Source of the DNA: Mycobacterium sp.
GTDB taxonomy: Bacteria; Actinomycetota; Actinomycetes; Mycobacteriales; Mycobacteriaceae
Length of the DNA stretch: 6,681 nucleotides
Direction: 5' to 3'
Assembly (NCBI GenBank): GCA_018500005.2
Contig: JAHBAP020000150.1
Span: forward strand, 1-6,681
Shown: positions 1 through 6,681 of the stretch, one piece after another
How the letters are laid out: every line of letters begins with the position of its first letter
How positions within the stretch are numbered: position 1 is the first letter of the stretch
Made by a program: the position numbers and the translations under genes
Notes under the pieces: model-generated
Databases searched by the model: none
Seen by the model: the letters and a program-made list of their open reading frames with translations, nothing else
What the model was told of the DNA's origin: nothing

Positions 1-350
1 CCGGTGGCCGCGGTGTCGGCAGCGCGGAGAAGTTCAGCATCGTCGAGGAACTCGCCGACTCGATGGGCGGTGCCGTCGGCGCCTCCCGCGCGGCCGTCGA
101 CTCCGGCTACTACCCGGGCCAGTTCCAGGTGGGCCAGACCGGCAAGACCGTCTCGCCGCAGCTGTACATCGCCCTGGGCATCTCCGGTGCCATCCAGCAC
201 CGGGCGGGCATGCAGACCTCGAAGACCATCGTCGCCGTCAACAAGGACGAGGAAGCGCCGATCTTCGAGATCTCCGACTACGGCGTGGTGGGCGATCTGT
301 TCAGCGTCACCCCGCAGCTGACCCAGGCGGTCAAGGCCCGCAAGGGTTAA
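1..350 (+). CDS. etfA: Electron transfer flavoprotein alpha subunit, C-terminal part (5' truncated)
   Basis: EtfA pairs with EtfB. The heterodimer carries FAD and passes electrons from acyl-CoA and other dehydrogenases to the ETF:quinone oxidoreductase in the cytoplasm. Only the last 115 residues are present, read from base 3, so the start lies left of the window. They form the FAD-binding C-terminal domain: GGRGVGS at visible residues 1-7, [10 protein letters not shown] at 26-35, [19 protein letters not shown] at 44-62, then IQHRAGM at 64-70 and [19 protein letters not shown] at 80-98. These segments are hallmark EtfA/FixB motifs and nearly identical to what I recall of M. tuberculosis FixB (about 318 aa), so roughly two thirds of the gene is missing on the left. 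EtfB normally lies just upstream. The reading frame ends cleanly at TAA (348-350) and is followed by a terminator-like hairpin, so etfA is probably the last gene of its transcript. Confidence 0.96.
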   Translation, partial: GGRGVGSAEKFSIVEELADSMGGAVGASRAAVDSGYYPGQFQVGQTGKTVSPQLYIALGISGAIQHRAGMQTSKTIVAVNKDEEAPIFEISDYGVVGDLFSVTPQLTQAVKARKG

Positions 351-367
351 GCCGCAACGAACACGTG

Positions 368-401
368 AACGCCCGGCCGGGGAAACCCGGCCGGGCGTTT
401 T
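368..401 (+). terminator. Intrinsic terminator-like hairpin after etfA
   Basis: A perfect 14-bp inverted repeat: the left arm 368-381 (AACGCCCGGCCGGG) pairs with 386-399 across a four-base GAAA loop of the GNRA type. On the plus strand it begins 17 bases after the etfA stop and is followed by only a short T run (TTTT at 398-401, two of which lie in the stem), so it is very GC-rich with a weak U-tail, as is common in high-GC actinobacteria. It also lies about 20 bases beyond the stop of the convergent minus-strand gene and could end that transcript too, although there is no T run on that side. Confidence 0.8.
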
Positions 402-419
402 GCGTCGGGGACCGGAACT

Positions 420-1094
420 TCAGGCCCGGGTCGGAACCGGTGGCCCGGTCAACCGGTCGGCGTCCGGAGAAGTGCGTCGCAACGTCATGTGCACCAGGAC
501 CAGAACGGAGGCAACCGCCGCGAAGAAGCACCACAGCGACGCGAATGACTTCATGTACAAGATTGCGACCGCGATCAGACCGATGAGGTTCAGCACGCCG
601 AAAGCGACGATCGGGCGGTAACTCGACATCAGCAACGGCACGATCACCGCGACGATGTAGAGCACCGCCCACAGCAGCGGGTGCTGGACGACGGTGAGGT
701 ACTCGAGGCCGTGGGAGTGCCGGATCACCTCTACCGGGTTGGCCAGCACCACGAAGGCGAGATAGCCCGACACGATGAGTCCGAGGGCCAGGAACGGGGC
801 CATCGCCGCCCGACGGCGGGCGTCGAGCAGCATCACCGCAAACGGCATATAGGTCGGCAGCAGGGGCCAGGCGATGAACAGGTAGGCCCGCATGGCCAGG
901 TCGGCCAGTCCGGGTGATACCCGGCCGTCCAGGCCTGCCCATACCGTGACCTCGAGAAATTGATGGGCCGAGAACAGCGCGGGGAGCAGCGCGAACGGCA
1001 ACTCCCGGCGGTCCCTCACCTTGCTGACCGACAGCGCCGCAACCGGCACCAAGGCGGTACCCGCCACCAAGTCGGCCGTCATGGAGAAGCACAT
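420..1094 (-). CDS. DUF6629 family integral membrane protein
   Basis: A 224-residue polytopic membrane protein of unknown function. The start at 1094 is chosen because the N-terminus MCFSMTAD is the conserved opening of the DUF6629 family. The same frame stays open further upstream, but there it overlaps the coding region of the divergent desulfurase gene. Other family-like features are [20 protein letters not shown] at about 29-48 (basic residues, then a helix with His44, Gln45, Glu48) and VWAGLDG at 51-57. Hydrophobic stretches suggest about seven membrane helices, roughly at 5-23, 32-50, 66-90, 99-118, 138-157, 161-180 and 184-204, followed by a polar, proline-containing tail. No Shine-Dalgarno sequence precedes the ATG. 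A CACCAT hexamer ends seven bases before it, which weakly suggests a leaderless message. The gene is convergent with etfA and divergent from the desulfurase operon, so it is a single-gene unit. Its role is unknown. The family assignment is from recalled motifs. Confidence 0.8.
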   Translation of the reverse strand: MCFSMTADLVAGTALVPVAALSVSKVRDRRELPFALLPALFSAHQFLEVTVWAGLDGRVSPGLADLAMRAYLFIAWPLLPTYMPFAVMLLDARRRAAMAPFLALGLIVSGYLAFVVLANPVEVIRHSHGLEYLTVVQHPLLWAVLYIVAVIVPLLMSSYRPIVAFGVLNLIGLIAVAILYMKSFASLWCFFAAVASVLVLVHMTLRRTSPDADRLTGPPVPTRA

Positions 1095-1158
1095 CTGGGA
1101 AATGGTGCCATGGCGGGGCGGCGGCTGTTCGCTGGGAGTGGCGGCGCGCCCCGGCCGG

Positions 1159-1164
1159 TATCCT
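1159..1164 (+). promoter_or_regulatory. -10-like hexamer for the cysteine desulfurase operon
   Basis: TATCCT fits the TAnnnT actinobacterial -10 pattern and ends nine bases before the ATG at 1174. A normal start point would fall at about 1171-1174, giving a leader of zero to three bases. No Shine-Dalgarno sequence is present (the preceding bases are GAACGGGCC) and no TTGACA-like -35 lies 16-18 bp upstream. Leaderless transcripts are common in mycobacteria. This rests on pattern only. The 79-bp gap 1095-1173 also has to hold the promoter of the divergent DUF6629 gene. Confidence 0.4.
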
Positions 1165-1173
1165 GAACGGGCC

Positions 1174-2376
1174 ATGAGCCATACCCGGTCGGTGTATCTC
1201 GACCACGCAGCAACCACCCCGATGCACCCCGAGGCCATCGAGGCGATGACGGCCGCGCTGGGATCCGTCGGCAACCCGTCCTCGCTGCACACCGCCGGCC
1301 GCGCCGCTCGCCGCCGGCTCGAAGAGTCGCGGGAGAGCATCGCCGCCCGGCTCGGTGCCAGGCCCTCGGAGGTGATCCTCACCGCCGGCGGAACCGACAG
1401 CGACAACCTGGCCGTCAAGGGCATCTTCTGGGCTCGCCGCGATGCCGATCCGGCACGTCGGCGCATCATCACCACCGCTGTCGAACACCATGCAGTGCTC
1501 GACGCCGTGGAGTGGCTGTGCGGGCACGAAGGTGCCGAGGTCACCTATCTGGACTGCGAGGACGACGGATCGGTGACCCCGGCGGCGCTGCGCGATGCGC
1601 TCGCAACCCACGGCGACGTCGCACTGGTCACGGTCATGTGGGCTAACAACGAGGTCGGCACCATCATGCCGATCCGCGAACTTTCCTCTGTTGCTGCGGA
1701 ATTCGGCATTCCAATGCACAGCGACGCGTTGCAGGCGGTCGGCCAGGTGCCGGTCGACTTCGCCGCGTCGGGGCTTTCGGCGCTGAGCTTGACCGCCCAC
1801 AAGTTCGGCGGGCCCACCGGTGTCGGAGCCCTGCTGCTGGGCCGCGACACCGCCTGCGTGCCGTTGCTGCACGGCGGGGGACAGGAACGGGATGTGCGTT
1901 CCGGGACCGTCGACGTGGCGGGCGCGGTCGCGATGGCGGTGGCCGCCGACATCGCCGTCGGCAGCCAGGTCGAGTCGGCGGAGCGGCTGAGCGTCCTGCG
2001 CGACCGGCTCATCGGCTCCGTGCTGAACACCATCGACGACGTCGCGGTCAACGGTGCCGCCGGCGCCCGGCGACTTCCCGGCAACGCCCACTTCACCTTC
2101 CGCGGGTGCGAGGGCGATTCGCTGCTGATGTTATTGGACGCCAACGGAATCGAGTGCTCCACCGGATCGGCTTGCACCGCGGGGGTGGCCCGGGCATCCC
2201 ACGTGCTGCTGGCCATGGGCGCCGATCCCGACGTCGCCCGCGGATCGTTGCGGTTGTCGCTGGGGCACACCAGCACCGGAGCGGACGTCGACGCCGCCCT
2301 GCGGGTACTGCCGGTCGCCGTTGAAAGGGCCCGGCAGGCCGCGTTGGCCAGTTCCCCTTTCGAGGGTGTCCGATGA
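1174..2376 (+). CDS. iscS: Class I cysteine desulfurase (IscS/NifS type)
   Basis: A PLP enzyme of 400 residues that converts L-cysteine to L-alanine and carries the released sulfur as a persulfide for tRNA thiolation and possibly other sulfur acceptors. N-terminal signature YLDHAATTP is at 8-16. Pyridoxal-phosphate site: GGTDSDN at 72-78, VEHHAVLD at 103-110 (His105 stacking on the cofactor), Asp184 and Gln187 in HSDALQ, and the Schiff-base lysine Lys210 in [19 protein letters not shown] spans 234-245. The mobile persulfide cysteine is Cys334 in [10 protein letters not shown] (328-337). Length is normal for the family. The start at 1174 fits the family: in M. tuberculosis Rv3025c, as I recall it, the signature follows the start almost directly, and upstream codons run into the divergent promoter region. 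The stop overlaps the mnmA start (ATGA), as expected for a desulfurase dedicated to MnmA. It is not in a cluster with IscU or ferredoxin, so a role in tRNA thiolation is more likely than general Fe-S assembly. Confidence 0.95.
   Translation: MSHTRSVYLDHAATTPMHPEAIEAMTAALGSVGNPSSLHTAGRAARRRLEESRESIAARLGARPSEVILTAGGTDSDNLAVKGIFWARRDADPARRRIITTAVEHHAVLDAVEWLCGHEGAEVTYLDCEDDGSVTPAALRDALATHGDVALVTVMWANNEVGTIMPIRELSSVAAEFGIPMHSDALQAVGQVPVDFAASGLSALSLTAHKFGGPTGVGALLLGRDTACVPLLHGGGQERDVRSGTVDVAGAVAMAVAADIAVGSQVESAERLSVLRDRLIGSVLNTIDDVAVNGAAGARRLPGNAHFTFRGCEGDSLLMLLDANGIECSTGSACTAGVARASHVLLAMGADPDVARGSLRLSLGHTSTGADVDAALRVLPVAVERARQAALASSPFEGVR
2362..2366 (+). promoter_or_regulatory. Ribosome binding site for mnmA
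   Basis: GAGGG lies six bases before the mnmA ATG at 2373, inside the last codons of the desulfurase gene. Together with the ATGA overlap it fixes the mnmA start and indicates translational coupling of the two genes. Confidence 0.7.
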
Positions 2377-3446
2377 GGGTGCTCGCCGCGATGAGCGGGG
2401 GGGTGGACTCCTCGGTCGCCGCGGCCCGGATGGTCGACGCCGGTCACGAGGTTGTGGGCGTTCACCTGGCGCTGTCGCATGCGCCGGGCACCCTGCGCAC
2501 CGGGTCGCGTGGCTGCTGCTCCCGGGAAGACGCCGGTGATGCCCGCCGGGTCGCCGATATCCTCGGGATCCCCTTCTACGTCTGGGATTTCGCCGACCGG
2601 TTCAAAGCCGACGTCATCGATGACTTCGTCGCCTCTTATGAGCGTGGCGAGACTCCGAATCCTTGCGTGCGCTGCAACGAGCGAATCAAGTTCTCGGCGC
2701 TGGCCGCCAGAGCGTTGGCCCTGGGTTTCGACGCTTTGGCCACCGGGCACTACGCGCGCCTGGACGGTGGGCGGTTGCGCCGGGCGGCCGACGCCGACAA
2801 GGACCAGTCCTACGTGCTGGCGGTGCTCACCGCAGAACAGTTGCGGCACGCGGTGTTCCCGGTCGGCGACACCCCCAAGCCGGCGATCCGTGAGGAGGCC
2901 GCGCGCCGCGGGCTGGCAGTCGCTGAGAAGCCGGACAGCCACGACATCTGCTTCATCCCGTCCGGGGACACCCGAGCATTCCTCGGTGCCCACATCGGAG
3001 TGCGTCCCGGCGCGGTCGTCGACGGCACCGGCGCGGTGCTGGCCCACCACGAGGGAGTGCACGGCTTCACCATCGGTCAGCGCAAGGGACTGGGCATCGC
3101 CGGTCCGGGACCGGACGGAAACCCGCGCTACGTCACCGCGATCGACGCCGATTCCGGCACGGTGCGGGTCGGCTCCGCCGAGGATCTCGATGTCTGGGGG
3201 CTAACCGGAGAACGGCCAGTCTTCACCTCCGGGAGCGCACCGACCGGACCGATCCAGTGCGAGGTTCAGGTCCGGGCGCACGGCGGGCTGGCGCCGGCGG
3301 TGGCCGAGGTGGTCGACGATCGCATCGCCGTGACGCTGCGTTCACCTCTGCGGGGCGTGGCGCCGGGCCAGACGATGGTGCTCTACCGCCCCGACCCGGC
3401 CGGCGACGAAGTACTGGGCAGCGCAACCATTTCGGCGTCGAGCTAG
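2373..3446 (+). CDS. mnmA: tRNA-specific 2-thiouridylase MnmA (TrmU)
   Basis: A cytoplasmic enzyme of 357 residues. It adenylates U34 of the tRNAs for Glu, Gln and Lys and replaces the C2 oxygen with sulfur, giving s2U34. The ATP pyrophosphatase P-loop SGGVDSSV is at 8-15, followed by [21 protein letters not shown] at about 47-67. Cys101 in NPCVRCN (96-102) is the expected first catalytic cysteine and Cys193 in DICFIPSG (191-198) the persulfide-accepting one. Cys98 stands where the E. coli enzyme has Asp. ATGHYARL (123-130) and [11 protein letters not shown] (142-152) are tRNA- and ATP-site motifs, and GQRKGLGI (235-242) opens the central domain. The C-terminal beta-barrel ends in PGQTMVLYR (331-339). 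Length is close to M. tuberculosis Rv3024c (about 367 aa, from memory). It overlaps the upstream desulfurase by four bases (ATGA), so sulfur transfer is probably direct, as in the Bacillus YrvO-MnmA pair. Codons 9-11 lie in a run of seven G bases. Confidence 0.97.
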   Translation: MRVLAAMSGGVDSSVAAARMVDAGHEVVGVHLALSHAPGTLRTGSRGCCSREDAGDARRVADILGIPFYVWDFADRFKADVIDDFVASYERGETPNPCVRCNERIKFSALAARALALGFDALATGHYARLDGGRLRRAADADKDQSYVLAVLTAEQLRHAVFPVGDTPKPAIREEAARRGLAVAEKPDSHDICFIPSGDTRAFLGAHIGVRPGAVVDGTGAVLAHHEGVHGFTIGQRKGLGIAGPGPDGNPRYVTAIDADSGTVRVGSAEDLDVWGLTGERPVFTSGSAPTGPIQCEVQVRAHGGLAPAVAEVVDDRIAVTLRSPLRGVAPGQTMVLYRPDPAGDEVLGSATISASS

Positions 3447-3453
3447 GGCGGCA

Positions 3454-4935
3454 TCAGCCCCGGTCTAGCGGCGGGGGAAGGTTCGCGATCACCGGGAATT
3501 CGCCGGTGTTGCCCACCCGGTCGCGGGCGATCTCAAGCACCCGGGTGCGCACGAGGAACCAGCCGCCGATCAGCGCCGGGATGAGCACCACCAGGCTGGC
3601 GACCGTCCAGGTGCCGATGGGTCGGTTGAACGCCATCAGGACCAGGACCACAAACAGGAACAACAGGGTCAGATAGCCCGTGTAAGGCGCACCCCACATC
3701 CGGAAGGACGGTCGCGTCATCCGGCCCTGCTCGGACCAGCGGTACAGCTGGATCTGGCAGATGACGATGGTCGCCCAGGACGACAGGATGCCGAGTGAGG
3801 CCACGTTCAGAACAATCTCGAAGGCCATCGCCGGCACCACTCCATTGAGGATCACCCCGAGCAGGCCGATGGAGGCGGTCAGACAGATGCCGCCGTAAGG
3901 GACGCCCCGGCCCGACATCCGGCCGGTGAACTTCGGCGCGCTGCCGTTCATCGCCATCGACCGAAGGATTCGGCCGGTGGAGTACAGACCCGCGTTGAGG
4001 CTCGAGAATGCCGCGGTGAGCACAACGAGATTCATCATCGTGCCGGCGCCCTGGATGCCGATCTTGCCGAAGAACGTCACGAAGGGACTCTCCTCGGCCG
4101 AGTAGTCGGTGTAGGGCAGCAGCAGGGCGAGCAGGAACAGCGATCCCACATAGAACAGGGCAATCCGGGCGATCACCGAGTTGATGGCCCGCGGCATGAC
4201 CTTCTCCGGTTCGGCGGTCTCGCCGGCTGCGGTGCCGACGAGTTCGACTGCGGCGTAGGCGAACACCACCCCCGAGGTGACGATCACCAACGGGAGCACC
4301 CCGACCGGGAACATGCCGCCGCTGTTGTTCAGCACGCTGAAGCCGGTGGAATGTCCGTCGATCTGGTAACGGCCCGCCAGGAAGATCGTCCCTGCCACCA
4401 GGAACGTCAGCAGGGCGACGACCTTGACCAGCGCAGCCCAGAACTCGAACTCGCCGAACAGTGCTACCGAGACCATGTTCATCGCGAAGACCAGAGCCAG
4501 GGCGATCAGTGCGATAAGCCATTGCGGGACGGCGTCGAAGGCATTCCAGAACTTGAAATAGGTCGCGATCGCCGTGGAGTCGACGATTGACGTCATGGCC
4601 CAGTTCAGGAAGTACATCCACCCCGCCACGTAGGCGGCCTTCTCGCCCAGGAACTCCCGGGCGTAGGAGACGAAGGAGCCCGACGAGGGCCGGTGCAGCA
4701 CGAGTTCGCCCATCGCCCGCAGGATGAGGAACACGAATATGCCGCAGAACCCGTAGACCAGGAACAGTCCCGGACCCGCACTCGCCAGCCTGCCGCCGGC
4801 ACCGAGGAAAAGGCCGGTTCCGATCGCCCCGCCGATCGCGATCATCTGCAGCTGACGCGGCTTGAGGCTCTTGTGGTAGCCCGCGTCCTCTTTGGTCAGA
4901 TCGGCGAGCGACTGCTCGTTGGACACTTTGGTCAT
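3454..4935 (-). CDS. ansP: L-asparagine (or L-aspartate) permease, AnsP type
   Basis: A 493-residue, 12-helix amino acid/proton symporter of the amino acid transporter (AAT) family in the cytoplasmic membrane. The N-terminal cytoplasmic segment [20 protein letters not shown] (17-36) runs into the unwound first helix [12 protein letters not shown] (36-47). The AnsP-specific block around residues 79-118 contains [19 protein letters not shown] (81-99) and then [15 protein letters not shown] (105-119). [23 protein letters not shown] is at 223-245, with Glu231 in helix 6, and [19 protein letters not shown] is at 311-329. I recall the same motifs in E. coli AnsP and in mycobacterial AnsP1/AnsP2. 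Mycobacterial paralogues differ in preference for aspartate or asparagine, which cannot be told from motifs. The ATG at 4935 overlaps the stop of the upstream small gene (ATGA). GGGG seven bases upstream is the only possible ribosome site. The gene ends 7 bp from the convergent mnmA stop, with no clear terminator between. Confidence 0.92.
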   Translation of the reverse strand: MTKVSNEQSLADLTKEDAGYHKSLKPRQLQMIAIGGAIGTGLFLGAGGRLASAGPGLFLVYGFCGIFVFLILRAMGELVLHRPSSGSFVSYAREFLGEKAAYVAGWMYFLNWAMTSIVDSTAIATYFKFWNAFDAVPQWLIALIALALVFAMNMVSVALFGEFEFWAALVKVVALLTFLVAGTIFLAGRYQIDGHSTGFSVLNNSGGMFPVGVLPLVIVTSGVVFAYAAVELVGTAAGETAEPEKVMPRAINSVIARIALFYVGSLFLLALLLPYTDYSAEESPFVTFFGKIGIQGAGTMMNLVVLTAAFSSLNAGLYSTGRILRSMAMNGSAPKFTGRMSGRGVPYGGICLTASIGLLGVILNGVVPAMAFEIVLNVASLGILSSWATIVICQIQLYRWSEQGRMTRPSFRMWGAPYTGYLTLLFLFVVLVLMAFNRPIGTWTVASLVVLIPALIGGWFLVRTRVLEIARDRVGNTGEFPVIANLPPPLDRG

Positions 4936-5156
4936 TTCCCGGCCCCGGTCGTCGCGTCGTCGGTGTGTGGCGGCGTCGGTATGTCGCGGAAGGTGAAGAT
5001 GAACCCGAACACCGCCACACCGGCGGCAAACGCGTAGCCGATCACCGAGTACCAGCCGGCGTGTAGGTAGGCGGTCACCGCGACGACGAACATCGCCAGG
5101 AACACCATGAACATCCCGATCAGTGGTGTCTTGGCCTTGAAATCGATGAGCCGCAT
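4932..5156 (-). CDS. Small two-helix membrane protein coupled to ansP
   Basis: A 74-residue protein I do not recognise. A short basic N-terminus (MRLIDFKAK) is followed by two hydrophobic helices at about 11-31 and 34-56, joined by a tight turn (LHAGW), then a polar tail ([18 protein letters not shown]). Positive charges at both ends predict a hairpin with N- and C-termini inside. The start at 5156 is chosen because GGGGGA lies eight bases upstream and the hydrophobic part begins directly after it. The same frame stays open to an ATG at 5312, but that would overlap the divergent gene and add a sequence without recognisable features. Its TGA (4934-4932) overlaps the ansP ATG, so the two are co-translated. 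By analogy with small two-helix partners encoded before some secondary transporters (DUF4212 and DUF485 proteins before sodium-solute symporters), it may assist AnsP. That is inference. Expression as protein is likely given the ribosome site and coupling. Confidence 0.75.
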   Translation of the reverse strand: MRLIDFKAKTPLIGMFMVFLAMFVVAVTAYLHAGWYSVIGYAFAAGVAVFGFIFTFRDIPTPPHTDDATTGAGK

Positions 5157-5280
5157 GAATTCGATCCCCCGGAGTTTGTGAACACGAGTGCCATGAGTAG
5201 ACAACCACTCGGCCGGCGATACCTCGCAGGAAACACCAACTTTGCCTGGAAGTAACAACTGCCTGGTGGGATTGGCGGTT
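5157..5280. promoter_or_regulatory. Divergent intergenic region with an inverted repeat
   Basis: These 124 bases separate the ansP operon (minus) from the transglutaminase gene (plus) and must contain both promoters. I see no convincing -35/-10 pair for either. The best plus-strand candidate is TTGTGA at 5176-5181 with TAGACA 16 bases on, which is poor. An inverted repeat CGAGTG (5185-5190) / CACTCG (5206-5211) with centres 21 bp apart, about two helical turns, is a possible operator. The stretch is noticeably less GC-rich than the flanking genes, which fits regulatory DNA. Confidence 0.4.
5165..5170 (-). promoter_or_regulatory. Ribosome binding site of the small membrane protein gene
   Basis: On the minus strand, GGGGGA lies eight bases before the ATG at 5156. 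It decides between this start and the longer frame beginning at 5312. Confidence 0.6.
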
Positions 5281-6681
5281 GTGGGCATCAAAGTCGGGAT
5301 CGAACACCGCACGAGCTACACCTTCGACCGGCCGGTTCAAGTGCACCCGCACGTCGTCCGGCTGCGCCCCGCCCCGCACGCCCGCACCCCGATCGAGGCG
5401 TACTCGCTCCAGGTGGAGCCGGCCGACCATTTCATCAACTGGCAGCAGGACGCATTCGGCAACTTTCTGGCCCGGCTGGTGTTCCCCAGCCCCACAAGCA
5501 AGCTCAGCATCAACGTCGGACTGATCGCCGACCTCAAAGTGATCAACCCGTTCGACTTCTTCATCGAGGACTACGCCGAGACCGTGCCGTTCAGGTACCC
5601 CGCGTCACTGCGGGACGATCTGGAGGCCTACCTCAAGCCGGTGGCGGACACCGCGGACACCGGCGAGTCCGTGCGGGCCTGGGTCGACGCGCACCCGCCC
5701 ACCCCGGGCGTTCGCACCATCGACTTCCTGGTCGAGGTCAACCAGGCCGTCAACGCCGACGTCAACTACAGCGTCCGGATGGAGCCGGGTGTGCAGAGCC
5801 CCGAGCACACGTTGCGAACGAAAATCGGTTCCTGCCGAGACTCGGCATGGCTGCTCGTCGCACTGCTGCGCCAGTTCGGCCTCGCCGCTCGTTTCGTATC
5901 CGGCTATCTGGTGCAACTCGCCTCCGACGTCGACGCCATCGACGGGCCCTCCGGGCCGGCCGCGGACTTCACCGATCTGCACGCCTGGACTGAGGTGTAT
6001 GTGCCCGGCGCGGGCTGGATCGGTTTGGATCCCACTTCCGGGCTGTTCGCCGGGGAGGGCCACATTCCGCTGGCCGCAACACCACACCCCTCCTCGGCGG
6101 CCCCGATCACCGGCGCGACCGGGGTGGCCGAGACCACGTTCGATTTCTCCAACACCGTTACCCGCATCCACGAGGATCCCCGGGTCACGCTGCCCTACAC
6201 CGACACCGCCTGGGCGGCGATCACCGCACTGGGCGAACAGGTCGACGCCCGACTCGAAGCTGCCGATGTCCGGCTCACGATGGGTGGCGAGCCCACCTTC
6301 GTTTCCGTCGACGACCAGGTCTCCCCGGAATGGACCACCGACGCCGATGGTCCACACAAGCGCAATCGTGCCTCGGTGCTGACCGCACTCCTGAAGTCCG
6401 AGTGGGCTCCGCACGGACTGGTCCAGCGCAGCCAGGGCAAGTGGTACCCCGGCGAACCGTTGCCGCGCTGGCAGATCGGACTCTATTGGAGACGTGACGG
6501 GGAACCGCTGTGGCGCGACGGCACGTTGCTGGCCGATCCGTGGGACGGCGAGGCGGCAACTGCGGAACCGGTTGAGGCGCAGCGGCTGTTGTCGACCCTC
6601 GCCGCGGAACTCGGGCTGCCCGCCACCCAGGTCCGGCCGGCTTTCGAGGACCCGTTGATCCGGCTGGCCAACGCGGTGCGC
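5281..6681 (+). CDS. Transglutaminase-like / DUF2126 putative amidoligase protein (3' truncated)
   Basis: The first 467 codons of a large protein. The frame is open to the window edge, and family members run to about 1100 residues. Bacterial transglutaminase N-terminal domain: about residues 3-85, starting [19 protein letters not shown]. Transglutaminase core: about 145-255, with the papain-like triad Cys185 (GSCRDSAW), His234 (DLHAWTEVY) and Asp250 (WIGLDPTSG) intact, so a cysteine-protease or transpeptidase-like activity is possible. The DUF2126 domain starts near 325 with [15 protein letters not shown] (331-345) and continues with [19 protein letters not shown] (386-404). Pfam describes it as a putative amidoligase. 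It resembles M. tuberculosis Rv2566, as I recall it. The start is GTG at 5281: GGTGGGA lies nine bases upstream, and homologues begin M-G-I-K-V at this point. An in-frame GTG at 5266 is the alternative. No signal peptide is visible, so the protein is probably cytoplasmic. Substrate and biological role are unknown. Confidence 0.92.
   Translation, partial: MGIKVGIEHRTSYTFDRPVQVHPHVVRLRPAPHARTPIEAYSLQVEPADHFINWQQDAFGNFLARLVFPSPTSKLSINVGLIADLKVINPFDFFIEDYAETVPFRYPASLRDDLEAYLKPVADTADTGESVRAWVDAHPPTPGVRTIDFLVEVNQAVNADVNYSVRMEPGVQSPEHTLRTKIGSCRDSAWLLVALLRQFGLAARFVSGYLVQLASDVDAIDGPSGPAADFTDLHAWTEVYVPGAGWIGLDPTSGLFAGEGHIPLAATPHPSSAAPITGATGVAETTFDFSNTVTRIHEDPRVTLPYTDTAWAAITALGEQVDARLEAADVRLTMGGEPTFVSVDDQVSPEWTTDADGPHKRNRASVLTALLKSEWAPHGLVQRSQGKWYPGEPLPRWQIGLYWRRDGEPLWRDGTLLADPWDGEAATAEPVEAQRLLSTLAAELGLPATQVRPAFEDPLIRLANAVR

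Noticed and set aside
331..2091. Long minus-strand open frame of 586 codons
   Set aside because: It crosses the etfA end, the DUF6629 gene in the wrong frame and the desulfurase antisense; its protein is rich in Arg, Gly and Pro with no recognisable domain. It is a high-GC shadow frame.
1545..3062. Long minus-strand open frame of 505 codons opposite iscS and mnmA
   Set aside because: Ser/Pro/Arg-rich low-complexity translation lying wholly antisense to two well-supported enzymes; no family resemblance.
3490..3508. Hairpin CACCGG-GAATTCG-CCGGTG as a possible terminator for mnmA
   Set aside because: The stem has only six pairs, it is not followed by a T run, and it lies inside the ansP coding region.
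3533..5029. Second minus-strand open frame of 498 codons overlapping ansP
   Set aside because: It is out of frame with the AnsP protein, whose motifs run through the whole of 3454-4935. The translation is Arg-rich and non-membrane.
5177..5192. TGTGA half-site as a Crp/Cmr operator
   Set aside because: The second half that should read TCACA is GTGCC, so only a half-site exists.
5218..5240. GATAC...GAAAC as a GlnR nitrogen-regulator box
   Set aside because: The spacing between the AC elements is 10 bases, not the 9 of the GlnR consensus, and the second pair is missing.
5156..5312. Longer version of the small membrane protein starting at 5312 (126 aa)
   Set aside because: It would overlap the divergent transglutaminase gene, has no ribosome site of note, and the extra 52 residues show no features. 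GGGGGA before 5156 supports the shorter form.
5605..6414. Minus-strand open frame of 269 codons opposite the transglutaminase gene
   Set aside because: Gly/Val/Arg-rich shadow of a plus-strand gene with clear catalytic motifs.

Overview
The window looks like chromosomal DNA from a mycobacterium, probably a Mycolicibacterium-type environmental species. It is GC-rich and gene-dense. The predicted proteins closely resemble what I remember of Mycobacterium tuberculosis FixB/EtfA, IscS (Rv3025c), TrmU/MnmA (Rv3024c), AnsP1/AnsP2 and the transglutaminase-like protein Rv2566. No database search was run, so the genus is inferred from recalled sequence similarity and from the partial etfA / iscS / mnmA synteny. 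I see no rRNA, tRNA, insertion sequence, CRISPR array or prophage gene.

Layout, left to right. (1) 1-350, plus: the 3' end of etfA, the electron-transfer flavoprotein alpha subunit, closed by a strong hairpin at 368-401. (2) 420-1094, minus: a seven-helix membrane protein of the DUF6629 ('MCFS') type, convergent with etfA and divergent from the next operon. (3) 1174-3446, plus: a two-gene sulfur-relay operon, a class I cysteine desulfurase followed by the tRNA 2-thiouridylase MnmA, joined by an ATGA overlap. A -10-like hexamer ends only nine bases before the desulfurase ATG, so its mRNA is probably leaderless or nearly so. (4) 3454-5156, minus: an operon of a 74-aa two-helix membrane protein and an AnsP-type asparagine/aspartate permease, again joined by an ATGA overlap and ending 7 bp from the mnmA stop. 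(5) 5281 to the right edge, plus: the first 467 codons of a large transglutaminase-plus-DUF2126 (putative amidoligase) protein starting at GTG and cut by the window end.

How they work together: the desulfurase takes sulfur from cysteine and MnmA places it on U34 of tRNAs, so that pair is one pathway. The small membrane protein and AnsP are translationally coupled, and the small protein is a candidate accessory subunit. This is the least explained item in the window. EtfA belongs to beta-oxidation and respiratory electron transfer. The transglutaminase/DUF2126 protein belongs to a widespread but poorly understood family usually found with ATP-grasp and alpha-E proteins, which would lie outside this window. 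Most of the window is ordinary core-genome material. The points worth a second look are the coupled small protein, the three-cysteine MnmA with a G7 tract in its P-loop, the DUF6629 gene between etfA and iscS, and the amidoligase gene.
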